Shown: positions 54,799-63,634, numbered from the stretch's first letter. The stretch is DNA of 64,000 bases from GCA-2687025 sp964473525 (GCA_964473525.1 CAYYPK010000004.1:62001-126000); one strand, 5' to 3'. A program made the numbers and translations. Notes: generated from the sequence alone by a model not told the origin.

Positions 54799-56067
54799 AT
54801 GAGCGATGAACTGTCCGCGATCAGGCGATGTCAGCAGGGAGATGAGCGCGCCTTCGCCATTCTGGTAGAAGTGTACATCTCCCGCGTCCGCACGCTCGTT
54901 CGGTTCACGTTGGACCGGGACGCGGACGTGGACGATGTCGTCCAGGAGACATTCGCCGCAGCATGGCGCAACTTTGCCTCCCTACAGGACGCTGCCCGCT
55001 TCGCGCCCTGGCTGTTCGCCATCGCAAGGAACCGCTGCCGCGACGCGATGAAGGCCGCCGGTCGACGTGAGCGGGCCACGGATGACGAGACGCTCGCGCG
55101 TCTGGTCGGACACACAGCTCCGCCTCCGCGTCTCCCCACCGAGCTAGGCGACGCAGTGCGCTCCCTGCCAAGGATGGAACGCGAGGCGACGCGCCTCTTC
55201 TACTACGAGGGTCACACGATCAGCGAGATTGCGGACAGACAAGGGTCACCCCCTGGCACGGTCAAGCGCCAACTACATGACGCCAGGCGTCGTCTACGAC
55301 GCATCTTTGGCGCGGATACCACGGGAGAAGCACGCATGGCCGACCATCAGACGCCCGCCTTTCCGCAACGCCGACCAGCCATGCAGATAGACCGGCTCGA
55401 CGTAGAGCCATTTGCGGTGAACTGCCAAGAACTGCGCTGGTGGCACATCGTCCCCCGCGTCGGCGAGACAGCGTCGGCTGCAACGTACCGGCCGCCCATG
55501 TGGGACCAGGACGGCGCGCCGACGGTCCTCCGCGCGACTCGCGCGGCAGAGGTCCACGGAGTCGAGGGCGTCGAGATCGACGCGGGCGACATGACGCTCT
55601 ACGCCCGCGCGACTGACGAGGAGGCGCAGTACCTCGCGACCACGATGACTGTAGACGGCAAGGCATGGCTGCGGACGTTCCTGGACGAGGGCTACAACGC
55701 CGCGTGGGGCACGATGCGGCGCCATCTGGAAGACACCGGCGCCTACGTCGAGCTGCCCGACGGGTCGCTCGAGCTAGCTGAGTCGGCGCGACCGACAGAC
55801 TCACACGGCGCTGGTGTCTTCCGCGTCCACGTCGGTGAACGAGCGTTCGACTGCCTCAGGGTCGTGCAGTTGGAGGGTGATGTCGATGACCGGGACGCTC
55901 CCGCCACCGAAGCATACATCTCACGCCAGGGACGCACGATACTGCTGCGCTGCTACTGCCACGACGGGCACGAAGGCGTCGTCGTGGACACGGCGACGCG
56001 GCTGACAGTCGACGGCGTCCCGCGGTTTCATTGGTACGACGTCATCACCGACCAGGCGCTCGCGTAA
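54799..56067 (+). CDS. ECF sigma factor with about 200-residue C-terminal extension
   Basis: 422 residues from ATG 54799 (AGGGGAG just upstream). Residues 1-175 are an ECF sigma factor: region 2 (QQGDERAFAILVEVYISRVR, DVDDVVQETFAAAWRNF, FAPWLFAIARNRCRD) and region 4 (LPRMEREATRLFYYEGHTIS, PPGTVKRQLHDARRRLRRIF). The remaining 240 residues (from about MADHQTPAF) contain no zinc anti-sigma motif; they form beta-rich sequence with a WYDV end that I do not recognise. Such C-terminal extensions in ECF proteins can act as built-in sensors. No anti-sigma gene is adjacent. A palindrome CGGAAG-A-CTTCCG lies upstream at 54663-54675. Confidence 0.85.
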   Translation: MSDELSAIRRCQQGDERAFAILVEVYISRVRTLVRFTLDRDADVDDVVQETFAAAWRNFASLQDAARFAPWLFAIARNRCRDAMKAAGRRERATDDETLARLVGHTAPPPRLPTELGDAVRSLPRMEREATRLFYYEGHTISEIADRQGSPPGTVKRQLHDARRRLRRIFGADTTGEARMADHQTPAFPQRRPAMQIDRLDVEPFAVNCQELRWWHIVPRVGETASAATYRPPMWDQDGAPTVLRATRAAEVHGVEGVEIDAGDMTLYARATDEEAQYLATTMTVDGKAWLRTFLDEGYNAAWGTMRRHLEDTGAYVELPDGSLELAESARPTDSHGAGVFRVHVGERAFDCLRVVQLEGDVDDRDAPATEAYISRQGRTILLRCYCHDGHEGVVVDTATRLTVDGVPRFHWYDVITDQALA

Positions 56068-56107
56068 CACGGACGCGCGCCGCAAGCGTTGAGTGTGTTG
56101 GCGCCGC

Positions 56108-57106
56108 CTAATACATCCACAGGACGCTAGCCGTAAACGGCGGGTACCTGTACCCCATGGCGTGCCGAACCACTTCTCGGCAGACGCGCATGCCGTAGGG
56201 ACTGCTCGTCATCACGACGACGCCGAATTCCTCCGTAGGCTCTCCAACGCAGAAGCTCATGAACTCTGGTCTGCTTCCCCACTGCCAGAACGTCTCACGC
56301 CCTTCCGTGACGTCCAGGCCCACCCCGAGACCCCAGGAGAAGGTGTGTTCGAGGGGTATATGCGGCCGCAGCATCTCACGTATCGTTGCCGCTTCGAGGT
56401 GGTGGTCGTCGGCTGGCGGAGGCGTCAGAATGGCGCCCAGGAAGCGAGCATATTCGTCTGCCGTGGATTCCAGGCTCCCGGCAACGTCGGGATTCTTGCC
56501 CTTCCACTTGTGTGGCGCCGGCGTGCGATCCCATATCTCCCCGTGGGCGGCCAACGCTTCATACTCGTCGCGCCAGCCGTATTCACTCATGGGCATGCCC
56601 AAGGGAACCATGACGGACTCGCGGAGCCAATCGAACAGTGGCTGCCCGGTGATCGCCTCGACCGCCTTCCCGAGGTACACATAGCCTTCGCCGGAGTATT
56701 GGAAGCGTTCGCCTGGGTCGAAGTCTATCTGGAGGGGCTTGTCACCGCGCCAATTTGGGAAGCCTGTTGTGTGCGAGAGAACGTGTCGGGCGGTGATGCG
56801 GTTGAGCCGGTCATCGCCCTCCATGTAGGGCTCGCTGACATACTCCGTGAGGGGGCTGTCGAGTTCCAGGAGACCCCGCTCGGCCAGCTTGAGCACACCG
56901 TACGCGAATACCGGCTTGCTCAGCGAGGCAGCCTCGAAGACGGTGTCGGAACGGACGGGGTCGTCGCCACCGGGGATTCGCACGCCAGCGGCGCCGCGCC
57001 AGGTGATCTCCCCGCGATGGATGGTGGCAGCGGTGGCGCCAGGGATGCGTTCGTAAGCGACCGCCTCCTCCAGCACCTGATCCAATTCGGTAGATGTAGC
57101 TCTCAC
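56108..57106 (-). CDS. Beta-lactamase-family serine hydrolase (class C/esterase-like)
   Basis: 332 residues from GTG 57106, chosen for the strong AAGAGGAG ribosome site. Active-site motifs are SLSK (S61-x-x-K64), YSG (Tyr137) and WQWGSRPEF near the C terminus, in place of KTG. This matches the beta-lactamase superfamily of esterases, D-aminopeptidases and penicillin-binding protein-like hydrolases (for example SHTTGFPNWRGDKPL). No signal peptide is evident, so it may be cytoplasmic; the substrate is unknown and a true beta-lactamase is unlikely. It is convergent with the ECF gene. Confidence 0.85.
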   Translation of the reverse strand: MRATSTELDQVLEEAVAYERIPGATAATIHRGEITWRGAAGVRIPGGDDPVRSDTVFEAASLSKPVFAYGVLKLAERGLLELDSPLTEYVSEPYMEGDDRLNRITARHVLSHTTGFPNWRGDKPLQIDFDPGERFQYSGEGYVYLGKAVEAITGQPLFDWLRESVMVPLGMPMSEYGWRDEYEALAAHGEIWDRTPAPHKWKGKNPDVAGSLESTADEYARFLGAILTPPPADDHHLEAATIREMLRPHIPLEHTFSWGLGVGLDVTEGRETFWQWGSRPEFMSFCVGEPTEEFGVVVMTSSPYGMRVCREVVRHAMGYRYPPFTASVLWMY

Positions 57107-57218
57107 GCCATCTCCTCTTATGGGTGTGACCGACGTCATTTGGCGCGAGTGGGCGGCGCTGGCGCCAGTCCTATCTCTGCTGAATGAGGCGCCCATGATA
57201 TGGGCCGCGTGAGCCGGG

Positions 57219-59156
57219 TCAATGCGGCAAGCCCCAATACGCGATCTTCGTCTTCAGGCCGATGAAGCTCCACACGGCGACCATGAAGTACTCGCCGAGC
57301 ACCAACCCGATGAACAGTGGGCGAAGCCGCCGATACATGCCGAATCCCCCGAAGCTGAGGATCAGCACTTTGAGCGTCCAACCAACGAGGGTCGAGAACC
57401 ACAGGTGGAACGGCGCCCACGTCACGCCCAGCGCGTACCCAAGTGGGTGCAGCGGCCACCAGAGGAAACGCTGACGCATGAAGACGAGGAATCCCATGAC
57501 CCCCGCGCCCATGCCCGCGCTGAGGATACCGGGCAGATTGGGCTCAGCGGGATTGAGAATCCGCCGCACGGCGGCGGCGATGCCATTCCGGCCGACCCCT
57601 GCGTAGACCCACGGCTCCAGGTTCAGCGCCCCACGCGCGTGTATCCAGTTCATGGACGACACGAACGCGAAGGCGATGGCGACCAGCACGCTGACGCCCA
57701 TCCACAGCGGCAGGCGCATCCGCCGGGCGGGCAGCCCATGCATGTCCGCGAGCCGGAAATTCTGCATGGCGTAGGGCATGAGCGACTCCGCGGTCCAGTG
57801 CGGAATGGACGTGCGCGAGAAGCCCATGAGGACGAGGTTGCGCGGTCCAACGAAGCGCGTGCCGAAGAGCGTAGTGAAGAACGAATACGGGCTGAACCCC
57901 ACGTTCACGAGCAGCAGCCCCGCGTTGGACACATACCACGCCGTGACGGTTGCCAACGTCCACAACAGGACGATAAACGGGCCGGTAATCCAGAGCGACA
58001 TGCCGCTCATGATGCACAGCGCAGCCATCGCCACGAGCGAGAGGGTGATCGCGACGACGGACGCCCGGTAGGAAGCTGGCTCGCGCGCGTCGTCCAACCC
58101 CGGCGAGGCGCCGGTCGCAACGGAACGCAAGACGCGCCCCAGATGCCGCCGCGTCTGCCACATGGACGCCATCCCCAGCATGACGACGGCGCCCATCACC
58201 TGATGCTGGGTGTTCACAGCGGTGACGGAGAACGCGCTGAAGAACACCTGCTGAAACTTGTAGAAGGCGAAGAAGAACCACAGGCTCATCGCAACATCAA
58301 GGTGCAGAAAGTACGTCACACCCACCACAGAGAAGTACAGGTGAGGCCACAGCGGCCACGCCGTGACGAGGGCGTTCCACGGTCGGTGTGGAAAGAACTG
58401 CGCGATGGGGAAGTCGATGGGAAACGAGGGAACAGCTGGGTACAGGCGATTCACCCCACGCAGCGCGTGTACGAGGACCATCGCCGCAAACGCCACCCAG
58501 AAGAGACGGTCGCGAAACGTGGCGTTCAGTAGGCCGCCGCTCGAGCCTGAGTCCGTTAGCCTCTGGGCTACGTGTACAAGCGGGAACGCGTACCGCTCGC
58601 GGTCGATCCACTGGCGGCGTAACAGCACCGCCCATCCTCCTACGCCGAGGAAGAACGCGAGCCAGAAGGACAGCGCGAACGCCGCCGGGCGCATCCACGC
58701 GCGCCATGGCAGAGGCGTGCCCGTATCCTGCCCCTCGAAGAAGCTACGCACCGCGCGTGGGTCGCTGACGTACAGCCACTCCGGTAGGTTCGGGAACAGC
58801 ACTTCGGTCCACTGATTCTCAGCCGTCACGAAGTAGAGCGGGGCGGCGAGGTACGGGAAGAGGAACTCCATGAGCCCGTAGCCCGGAACGGCCCCGGCCG
58901 CGCTTACCATCGCCCACACGATGGTCAGTTCTACCGTCGTCAGCCGCAGCCGCGGCGACATCAGCGTCAGCAACGGGTTGACCGCGAACACCAGTATCAC
59001 GAGGAAGAACACGCTGCCCATTGGCAGGTGGTTGGCGATGAGCTGTCCTAGACTCGCACCGTGCATGTAGCCGCCGGTGGCGCTCTGCACGGCGACCCAC
59101 AGCAGCGCGATTGGGACCGCGCGCGTGAAGCGCACTTCGCTGCGGCGCTCCTTCAT
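57219..59156 (-). CDS. Large multi-pass membrane protein (DUF6785-like)
   Basis: 645 residues, with roughly a dozen or more hydrophobic helices from the N terminus to the end. The start MKERRSEVRFTRAVPIALLW and the segment GASLGQLIANHLPMGSVFF match my memory of the DUF6785 family, common in Planctomycetes and Poribacteria-like bacteria. A central cytoplasmic loop (RRHLGRVLRSVATGASPGLD) divides it into halves. A transporter-like role related to oligopeptide transporters has been suggested for similar folds, but no function can be read from the sequence. It lies 112 bp downstream of the hydrolase gene on the same strand. Confidence 0.72.
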   Translation of the reverse strand: MKERRSEVRFTRAVPIALLWVAVQSATGGYMHGASLGQLIANHLPMGSVFFLVILVFAVNPLLTLMSPRLRLTTVELTIVWAMVSAAGAVPGYGLMEFLFPYLAAPLYFVTAENQWTEVLFPNLPEWLYVSDPRAVRSFFEGQDTGTPLPWRAWMRPAAFALSFWLAFFLGVGGWAVLLRRQWIDRERYAFPLVHVAQRLTDSGSSGGLLNATFRDRLFWVAFAAMVLVHALRGVNRLYPAVPSFPIDFPIAQFFPHRPWNALVTAWPLWPHLYFSVVGVTYFLHLDVAMSLWFFFAFYKFQQVFFSAFSVTAVNTQHQVMGAVVMLGMASMWQTRRHLGRVLRSVATGASPGLDDAREPASYRASVVAITLSLVAMAALCIMSGMSLWITGPFIVLLWTLATVTAWYVSNAGLLLVNVGFSPYSFFTTLFGTRFVGPRNLVLMGFSRTSIPHWTAESLMPYAMQNFRLADMHGLPARRMRLPLWMGVSVLVAIAFAFVSSMNWIHARGALNLEPWVYAGVGRNGIAAAVRRILNPAEPNLPGILSAGMGAGVMGFLVFMRQRFLWWPLHPLGYALGVTWAPFHLWFSTLVGWTLKVLILSFGGFGMYRRLRPLFIGLVLGEYFMVAVWSFIGLKTKIAYWGLPH

Positions 59157-59188
59157 TGCGCCGCCCTCGGTAGGGCCGAGGATGGACC

Positions 59189-59220
59189 CCTTCCCCTCGA
59201 AGGGGAAGGCTGGGATGGGG
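59189..59220 (-). repeat. Palindromic REP-like element (CCTTCCCC family), reverse orientation
   Basis: CCTTCCCCT (59189-59197), CGA, AGGGGAAGG (59201-59209) and then CTGGGATGGGG: read in reverse this is CCCCATCCCAG followed by the stem, the same order as in the other copies. It lies in the 220-bp spacer 59157-59376, which otherwise shows nothing. Confidence 0.75.
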
Positions 59221-59376
59221 TCGGGATGCCCTCGCTGCGCCCCACGAAGCGGTCGATGTGGCTCGCCCCACCAAGACCGCCCGTGTCGTTCCGAGGAGTC
59301 GCCGTCCCTGATGGGAGCGCAACGACCGCCGGCGGCCGCGCCTCGGCGGGCAACCCGTTCACTGTGGAGCTATCCG

Positions 59377-60849
59377 TCACTGCGCCCACGTCTCGTAGAC
59401 CTGCTCCTGCGGGCGGTACTCAACGACGCGGTGGTTGTTCGTGTCCACGAGGAACAGCCGATCACGATGCGCGAGCACGCCAGCCGGCTCTGCGGACAGA
59501 TAGCAGATCGGGTCGAGGCACGTGAATGTGCCTCCATCGAGGTCGGCAATGACTTCGTCGTCGAGGTCGATGACGCGAAGCGCCCCGTTATAGCTGTCGG
59601 CGACGTAGAGCGTGTCGTTGGCAACGGACACGCCCAATGGATGCTGTAGGAGCGCCTTCTTCCACGGCCCGTTCTCGTGACCGAAGTCGAAGAGGCCGGT
59701 CCCGATGAGCGTCGTGACTTTGCGATCCCGTCCCAGAGACACCTTGCGTATGGCGGACGTTTCGCTGTCTGCGAAATACAGCGTCTCCCGATCGGCGCTG
59801 AGCGCCAGCCCACTGGGTTGAGCCAACGCCGCGTCGTAGATCGGGCCGTCCACGATGCTCTCTCGACCCGACCCCGCGAGGAGTCGCACGTCGTTCTTCT
59901 TCAGGTCGAGCTCCCCAAGCTGGTGCGACCCCGCGTTGGCGAAATACAGGTGGTCGCCGTCGATCTCCAGATCCCACGGCGAGGCCAAGGAGGAATCCCA
60001 CGCGTCGATGTCTTCTCGACCCAGTATCGGCCCGCGCTTCCCATCGCCGGCGAGCGTCGTGACTGCCTCGGACGCAATGTCGATGCGCCGTATGGCGTGG
60101 TTGTACGTGTCGGCGACATAAATCGCCCGCTCGTCGCAGGTGAGCCCTTGTGGGTAGCGGAAGGTAGCGGCTTCGGCAGGACCGTTCTCGAAGCCCGCCT
60201 CCCCGGACCCGTACCGCTTCGTCTCGTTTCCATCGCGGTCCAGCAGCACGATCTGATGATGTCCGCTGTCCGTCAGCGCGTAGACGGCTTGCCCTATGGG
60301 TTCCGCGAGCGGCTTCATCTTGCCGGGGAATGAGAACGCCCCTTCGGCTTCTGGTGGCGGCGTCAGGAGCAATGGCTGGGGATCTGGCGTTGTGTCGGTC
60401 CGAGTGTCGTCCAGCAGTCGCGGGATGGTCTTGATCAGCATCTCCGCGGTGACTTCGCCGGAGTGCTGACCCAGAATCTGCCCGTCGGGGGAGATGAACA
60501 CCAACGTCGGCCACGCGCGGACCCCGTAGCTCTTCCAGATAGTGAATTCCGTGTCTTGCACGACGGGATGCACGATGTCGTATCGGTCGATCGCCTGTGC
60601 GAGGTTGGCGAGATCCCTCTCCGCCTCGAACTTCGGCGAGTGGACGCCGACCACGGCGAGGTCGTCTGGGAACGCCTCTTCCGCCGCCCGCAACGCGGGG
60701 ATGATGTGTATACAATTGATGCAGCAGAAGGTCCAGAAGTCGAGGATGACAAGCCGACCGCGCAACGCCTCCAGCGTCAGCGGCTCCTCGACGTTGAACC
60801 ATTGCAGGTCCGGCTTACCTAGCGGCGGAGCCGTGCCAACAGCACTCAT
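59377..60849 (-). CDS. Thioredoxin-like domain fused to NHL-repeat propeller (NHLRC2-like)
   Basis: 490 residues from ATG 60849 (AGGGGG upstream). The N terminus is a thioredoxin/AhpC-TSA-like domain with the redox pair in FWTFCCINC (Cys43 and Cys46) and WPTLVFISPDGQ. After about residue 170 come six NHL-type blades (YPQGLTCDERAIYVADTYNH, HPLGVSVANDTLYVADSYNG). This layout matches NHLRC2 and its bacterial relatives, whose function is not well defined; it may be a redox or binding protein. There is no signal peptide. It is divergent from the TlpA-like gene, whose product carries the same fold family. Confidence 0.88.
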   Translation of the reverse strand: MSAVGTAPPLGKPDLQWFNVEEPLTLEALRGRLVILDFWTFCCINCIHIIPALRAAEEAFPDDLAVVGVHSPKFEAERDLANLAQAIDRYDIVHPVVQDTEFTIWKSYGVRAWPTLVFISPDGQILGQHSGEVTAEMLIKTIPRLLDDTRTDTTPDPQPLLLTPPPEAEGAFSFPGKMKPLAEPIGQAVYALTDSGHHQIVLLDRDGNETKRYGSGEAGFENGPAEAATFRYPQGLTCDERAIYVADTYNHAIRRIDIASEAVTTLAGDGKRGPILGREDIDAWDSSLASPWDLEIDGDHLYFANAGSHQLGELDLKKNDVRLLAGSGRESIVDGPIYDAALAQPSGLALSADRETLYFADSETSAIRKVSLGRDRKVTTLIGTGLFDFGHENGPWKKALLQHPLGVSVANDTLYVADSYNGALRVIDLDDEVIADLDGGTFTCLDPICYLSAEPAGVLAHRDRLFLVDTNNHRVVEYRPQEQVYETWAQ

Positions 60850-60983
60850 GGATACCCCCTGGTTGCGTGTCCACTCCCTGCCCAAGTAAAGCAGCCATGG
60901 CCGGCTCGGGTCAACGCTCGCAGGCCGCTTCCCGTTGTCGTCCGTAGGCGCGTGGGGCAGACTCTATAGTAGCGTCCGCGGCG

Positions 60984-61013
60984 TTGACTCAGCGACGCTC
61001 GACGCCGTATAGA
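60984..61013 (+). promoter_or_regulatory. Predicted sigma-70 promoter of the TlpA-like gene
   Basis: TTGACT (60984-60989) and TATAGA (61008-61013) are 18 bp apart, a good match to the housekeeping consensus. The leader would be about 45 nt before ATG 61066. Confidence 0.6.
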
Positions 61014-61065
61014 CAAGCGGCGTCGCCCTTCACGGGAAAGAAGTCAACAGCGCATGGGAGCAAGC

Positions 61066-61680
61066 ATGAGAACTTTGATGAGAAGTCGGGCGGGACGTTT
61101 GTGGTGGCGGGTTCCGGTATTGGCGATAGCGGCCGCCATGCTGGTGGTTCCTGCGTCGTGGGCGCGGATAGACTTCGAGACTACTGAAGAGCCTGTCGAG
61201 ATACCTAACCTCGAGGGCGCCGACCTACTGACGGGCGAACCCGTCGCCCTAGCGGATCTCAAGGGTAGCGTCGTCGTTGTGGACCTGTGGGCCACCTGGT
61301 GCGCGCCCTGCGTCAAGGAGCTTCCCGACCTCATCGAATACCAGGAGAAGCACAAGGAAGACCGGTTCACCTACGTGGGTATCTCCCTGGACGCGGCCCA
61401 GGACCAGGAGAAGGTGAAGCAGTTCGTCGAGAAGAAGGAACTGAACTACCCCGTATTCATGGGCAACCGCGAGATGAGCATGGTGCTAGGCGAGGCGCTC
61501 GGGCGCAGCCTACGGTACATCCCCACGAAGGTAGTTATCGACCGGACGGGTCAGATCGCGTTCTTCTTCGAAGGCTCCCCGTCGGCGAAGGCGGAGGATA
61601 ACGAGGCGTACGAGGCCCGACTCGCCGAGCTGATCGCGACGCCGATCCCCGAGGAATATCAGACCGCCAAGGCCGAATAG
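61066..61680 (+). CDS. TlpA/ResA-like thiol-disulfide oxidoreductase
   Basis: 204 residues from ATG 61066, which has GGGAG at 61056-61060 with a five-base spacer; ATG 61054 is an alternative. A signal anchor (WRVPVLAIAAAMLVVPASW) precedes a thioredoxin fold with WATWCAPCVKELPDL (Cys79 and Cys82), the family insertion FTYVGISLDAAQDQEKVKQF and the cis-Pro YIPTKVVIDRTG. TlpA-like proteins reduce or shuffle disulfides in the periplasm, for example in cytochrome c maturation, and the window contains a c-type cytochrome gene. A strong terminator follows at 61707. Confidence 0.88.
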   Translation: MRTLMRSRAGRLWWRVPVLAIAAAMLVVPASWARIDFETTEEPVEIPNLEGADLLTGEPVALADLKGSVVVVDLWATWCAPCVKELPDLIEYQEKHKEDRFTYVGISLDAAQDQEKVKQFVEKKELNYPVFMGNREMSMVLGEALGRSLRYIPTKVVIDRTGQIAFFFEGSPSAKAEDNEAYEARLAELIATPIPEEYQTAKAE

Positions 61681-61706
61681 CGACTACGCGCGCAGACGTT
61701 TGACAG

Positions 61707-61730
61707 AGGGCGCCCTACTCGGCGCCCTTT
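61707..61730 (+). terminator. Intrinsic terminator after the TlpA-like gene
   Basis: AGGGCGCC (61707-61714), loop CTACTC and GGCGCCCT (61721-61728), ending in TTT, form an 8-bp GC-rich stem 27 bp after the stop. The remainder of the spacer to 61849 has only the ribosome site of the next gene. Confidence 0.75.
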
Positions 61731-61849
61731 GTCGTGCCCGCCTGCATCCATCATACTCCTCCCTCGGTCCGATGCCGCACCAACCTCGGGCGCCTCCGAA
61801 CTCCGCGAATCAGCGCCCTGTCTCACGGACTCGACAAGGAGCACTCGCC

Positions 61850-62416
61850 ATGAGGTGGATGAATCGTCGCGCGAGCCGGGCAGCGGCTGCCACCGTCGTC
61901 ATCGGGACTGTAGTTGCGGCCGCGTGGACGGGTCACTCCCAGGAGCCAGAGGCACCGCGACCGGTCGCCGACGCCCAGGAGTTGTCGGAGCTGTTTGCTC
62001 CCGCGATCCCAGACCTACCACAGCGCCCGCTGATTCCACCCGTGACGACAACAAGGCCTAGGGACGTCAAGGAGGATCAGCCCCTGGAGGAGCAGGAGGA
62101 TATTCCCGCGTCCGCGAGCTCCCCGCCCGACCTTGTCGCCTCGGACATCAAGGGCATCTCTACAATGGGAGAGGCGTTGCAGCACTTCATCGGGTTCATA
62201 TACCAGCGTGAGCAGGGCAATGAATTCGTGCAGATCGTCCGCGTGACCGAGGACGTGGTCATCCTGCGAAGTGTTTACAGGCGGATCGACAACACCATCC
62301 AGCCCGGAGACGCCGTGCACGTCGTACCGATCGAGCGCTTTGAGGGTCTTGCTCTCAGGCGCAAGTTCGTGGCCGGCGCCTTCCGCCTCGTGAGCGACAC
62401 GCTCCGGGCGCGATAG
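61850..62416 (+). CDS. Secreted hypothetical protein
   Basis: 188 residues from ATG 61850 (AAGGAGC eight bases upstream). A signal peptide (RAAAATVVIGTVVAAAWTGH) is followed by a Pro/Glu-rich low-complexity linker (PLIPPVTTTRPRDVKEDQPL) and a C-terminal domain of about 90 residues with IGFIYQREQGNEFVQIVRV and VVILRSVYRRIDNTIQPG. I do not recognise the family. Real coding is supported by the ribosome site, signal peptide and separate terminators of the neighbours. Confidence 0.65.
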   Translation: MRWMNRRASRAAAATVVIGTVVAAAWTGHSQEPEAPRPVADAQELSELFAPAIPDLPQRPLIPPVTTTRPRDVKEDQPLEEQEDIPASASSPPDLVASDIKGISTMGEALQHFIGFIYQREQGNEFVQIVRVTEDVVILRSVYRRIDNTIQPGDAVHVVPIERFEGLALRRKFVAGAFRLVSDTLRAR

Positions 62417-62503
62417 CAGCGCGGTGCAGGCAGCGGGCGCATCGGATCGCTGCGCGTCGTGCTACACTAGCCGCGACACGCCGCCACCCACTGGGAGCAC
62501 AGC

Positions 62504-63325
62504 ATGGCCTTTACGTTGGGCGTTCTGACGGACGAGATCAGCGAAGACCTCCAGGAAGCGATCGACATCGCGAAGAGCTGGGACATCCACCACATAGAGC
62601 TCCACAGCGCCTGGGGAGCCAACGTCTGCGATCTGTCGGAAGCCGACCTGAGCCGCGCGATCCGCATCGTGCGAAGCAGCGGTGTGACCGTCACCGTGAT
62701 GGACGCCTTGACCCTTCGCTGCCCGCTCGATGACGAGGACGAATACGCCCGCCACATGGCTCACATGCGCCGGTCTATCCGCCGCGCGCCGCTGTTCGAC
62801 ACGGACGTCGTCCGCCTGTTCTCCTTCTGGAAGGAGAACGAGATGACCGATGAGAAATGGGAGCGCGTCTTCGAGAAGCTGGAGCTGCCCGTCCGACTGG
62901 CAGAGACAGAGGGCGTGACGATCGGCTTTGAGAACGTGTCCTCGGGGAACATCGGCACCAGCCACGACCTGGAGCGGCTGTTCAACCACTTCGACTCGCC
63001 TGCGCTAAAACTCATGTGGGATCCGGGCAACGCGCGCGCAGCGGGCGACGACCGCTCTGCGGCGGAGGGTTACGCGAAGGTGCGCGAGCACGTCATCAAC
63101 GTCCACGTGAAGGACGTCGGGTTCATCGACGGCAAGCGCGTCTGGCTGCCCATCGGCGCTGGCGACGTGAATTACGTCGAGTTCTTCCGCGCACTCAAGG
63201 AGGACGATTACGACGGCGTCGTAGCATTGGAGACGCACTACCGGCCGGAGAGTGGTAGCCGCGTGGAGGGCTCCCGAGAATCGCTCGAGGGCCTGCGCGA
63301 AGCCATCGCCGAAGCGACGGCATAG
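62504..63325 (+). CDS. Sugar phosphate isomerase/epimerase (xylose isomerase-like TIM barrel)
   Basis: 273 residues from ATG 62504. The AP-endonuclease-2/xylose-isomerase-like barrel shows LGVLTDEISEDLQEAIDIA at the start, GVTIGFENVSSGNIGTSHD with metal-binding Glu, MWDPGNARAAGDD with Asp, HVKDVGFIDGKRVWLPIG with His and Lys, and VALETHY near the end. Such enzymes interconvert keto- and aldo-sugars or cyclitols using a divalent metal. It is the last recognisable plus-strand gene before the small-RNA locus and may pair functionally with the Gfo/Idh oxidoreductase, which often acts on inositol-type substrates. Confidence 0.88.
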   Translation: MAFTLGVLTDEISEDLQEAIDIAKSWDIHHIELHSAWGANVCDLSEADLSRAIRIVRSSGVTVTVMDALTLRCPLDDEDEYARHMAHMRRSIRRAPLFDTDVVRLFSFWKENEMTDEKWERVFEKLELPVRLAETEGVTIGFENVSSGNIGTSHDLERLFNHFDSPALKLMWDPGNARAAGDDRSAAEGYAKVREHVINVHVKDVGFIDGKRVWLPIGAGDVNYVEFFRALKEDDYDGVVALETHYRPESGSRVEGSRESLEGLREAIAEATA

Positions 63326-63353
63326 CCGCCCCAAGGCAAGGCGTGAACAGGCG

Positions 63354-63416
63354 TTGCGCACCTGGGGTGCTCAATTCTCGTCACTTTGTGCAATTTCTAA
63401 CAAGCGCCTTGCGCAC
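63354..63416 (+). promoter_or_regulatory. Candidate enhancer-binding sites upstream of the sigma-54 promoter
   Basis: TTGCGCACC (63354-63362) and GGTGCTCAA (63366-63374) around TGG form an imperfect 21-bp dyad with a perfect GCACC-N3-GGTGC core. A second copy of its half site, TTGCGCAC, is at 63409-63416, and a related TTTGTGCAA at 63385-63393. They lie about 80-145 bp upstream of the -24 element, the usual place for NtrC-type activator sites. Confidence 0.55.
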
Positions 63417-63496
63417 AGGTTGAGACCAGTCCATGCGCCGTCCTGCGCAGCCCCTCTGATAGCGCCAAACCGGCCATCTGGAACTGGCAGTCCAGC

Positions 63497-63514
63497 TTGG
63501 CATCGGTCTTGCTT
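63497..63514 (+). promoter_or_regulatory. Sigma-54 (-24/-12) promoter
   Basis: TTGGCATCGGTCTTGCTT matches the sigma-54 consensus TTGGCACG-N4-TTGCW, with GG at 63499-63500 and GC at 63511-63512 separated by exactly 10 bases. No protein-coding gene begins downstream on this strand. Confidence 0.65.
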
Positions 63515-63523
63515 ACAAAGCAG

Positions 63524-63634
63524 GCAGAACCAAGTGATTTTTCTTCGAACTACCTCCCTTTTCAGTTCGCAAGAGAATCCAGTCTAACCTCCTTATCCGA
63601 TGGGGCTGCCTTGGCGAGAGGCAGCCCTTCTTTT
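63524..63634 (+). ncRNA. Predicted sigma-54-dependent small RNA, about 110 nt
   Basis: Transcription from the -12 element would begin near 63524 and end in the T-run at 63628-63634. There is no ORF between. The RNA can fold into a hairpin CGAACT (63546-63551)/AGTTCG (63564-63569) with a loop holding CCTCCC, then an unpaired stretch with a second CCTCC (63588-63592), then the terminator stem. Two exposed CCUCC motifs could pair with Shine-Dalgarno sequences. I know of no described family that matches; the RNA is inferred from promoter, terminator and lack of coding. Confidence 0.55.
63603..63634 (+). terminator. Intrinsic terminator of the small RNA
   Basis: GGGCTGCCT (63603-63611), loop TGGCGAG and AGGCAGCCC (63619-63627) are followed by TTCTTTT: a perfect 9-bp stem with a T-tract, the best terminator in this window, 278 bp beyond the nearest upstream stop. 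Confidence 0.85.
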
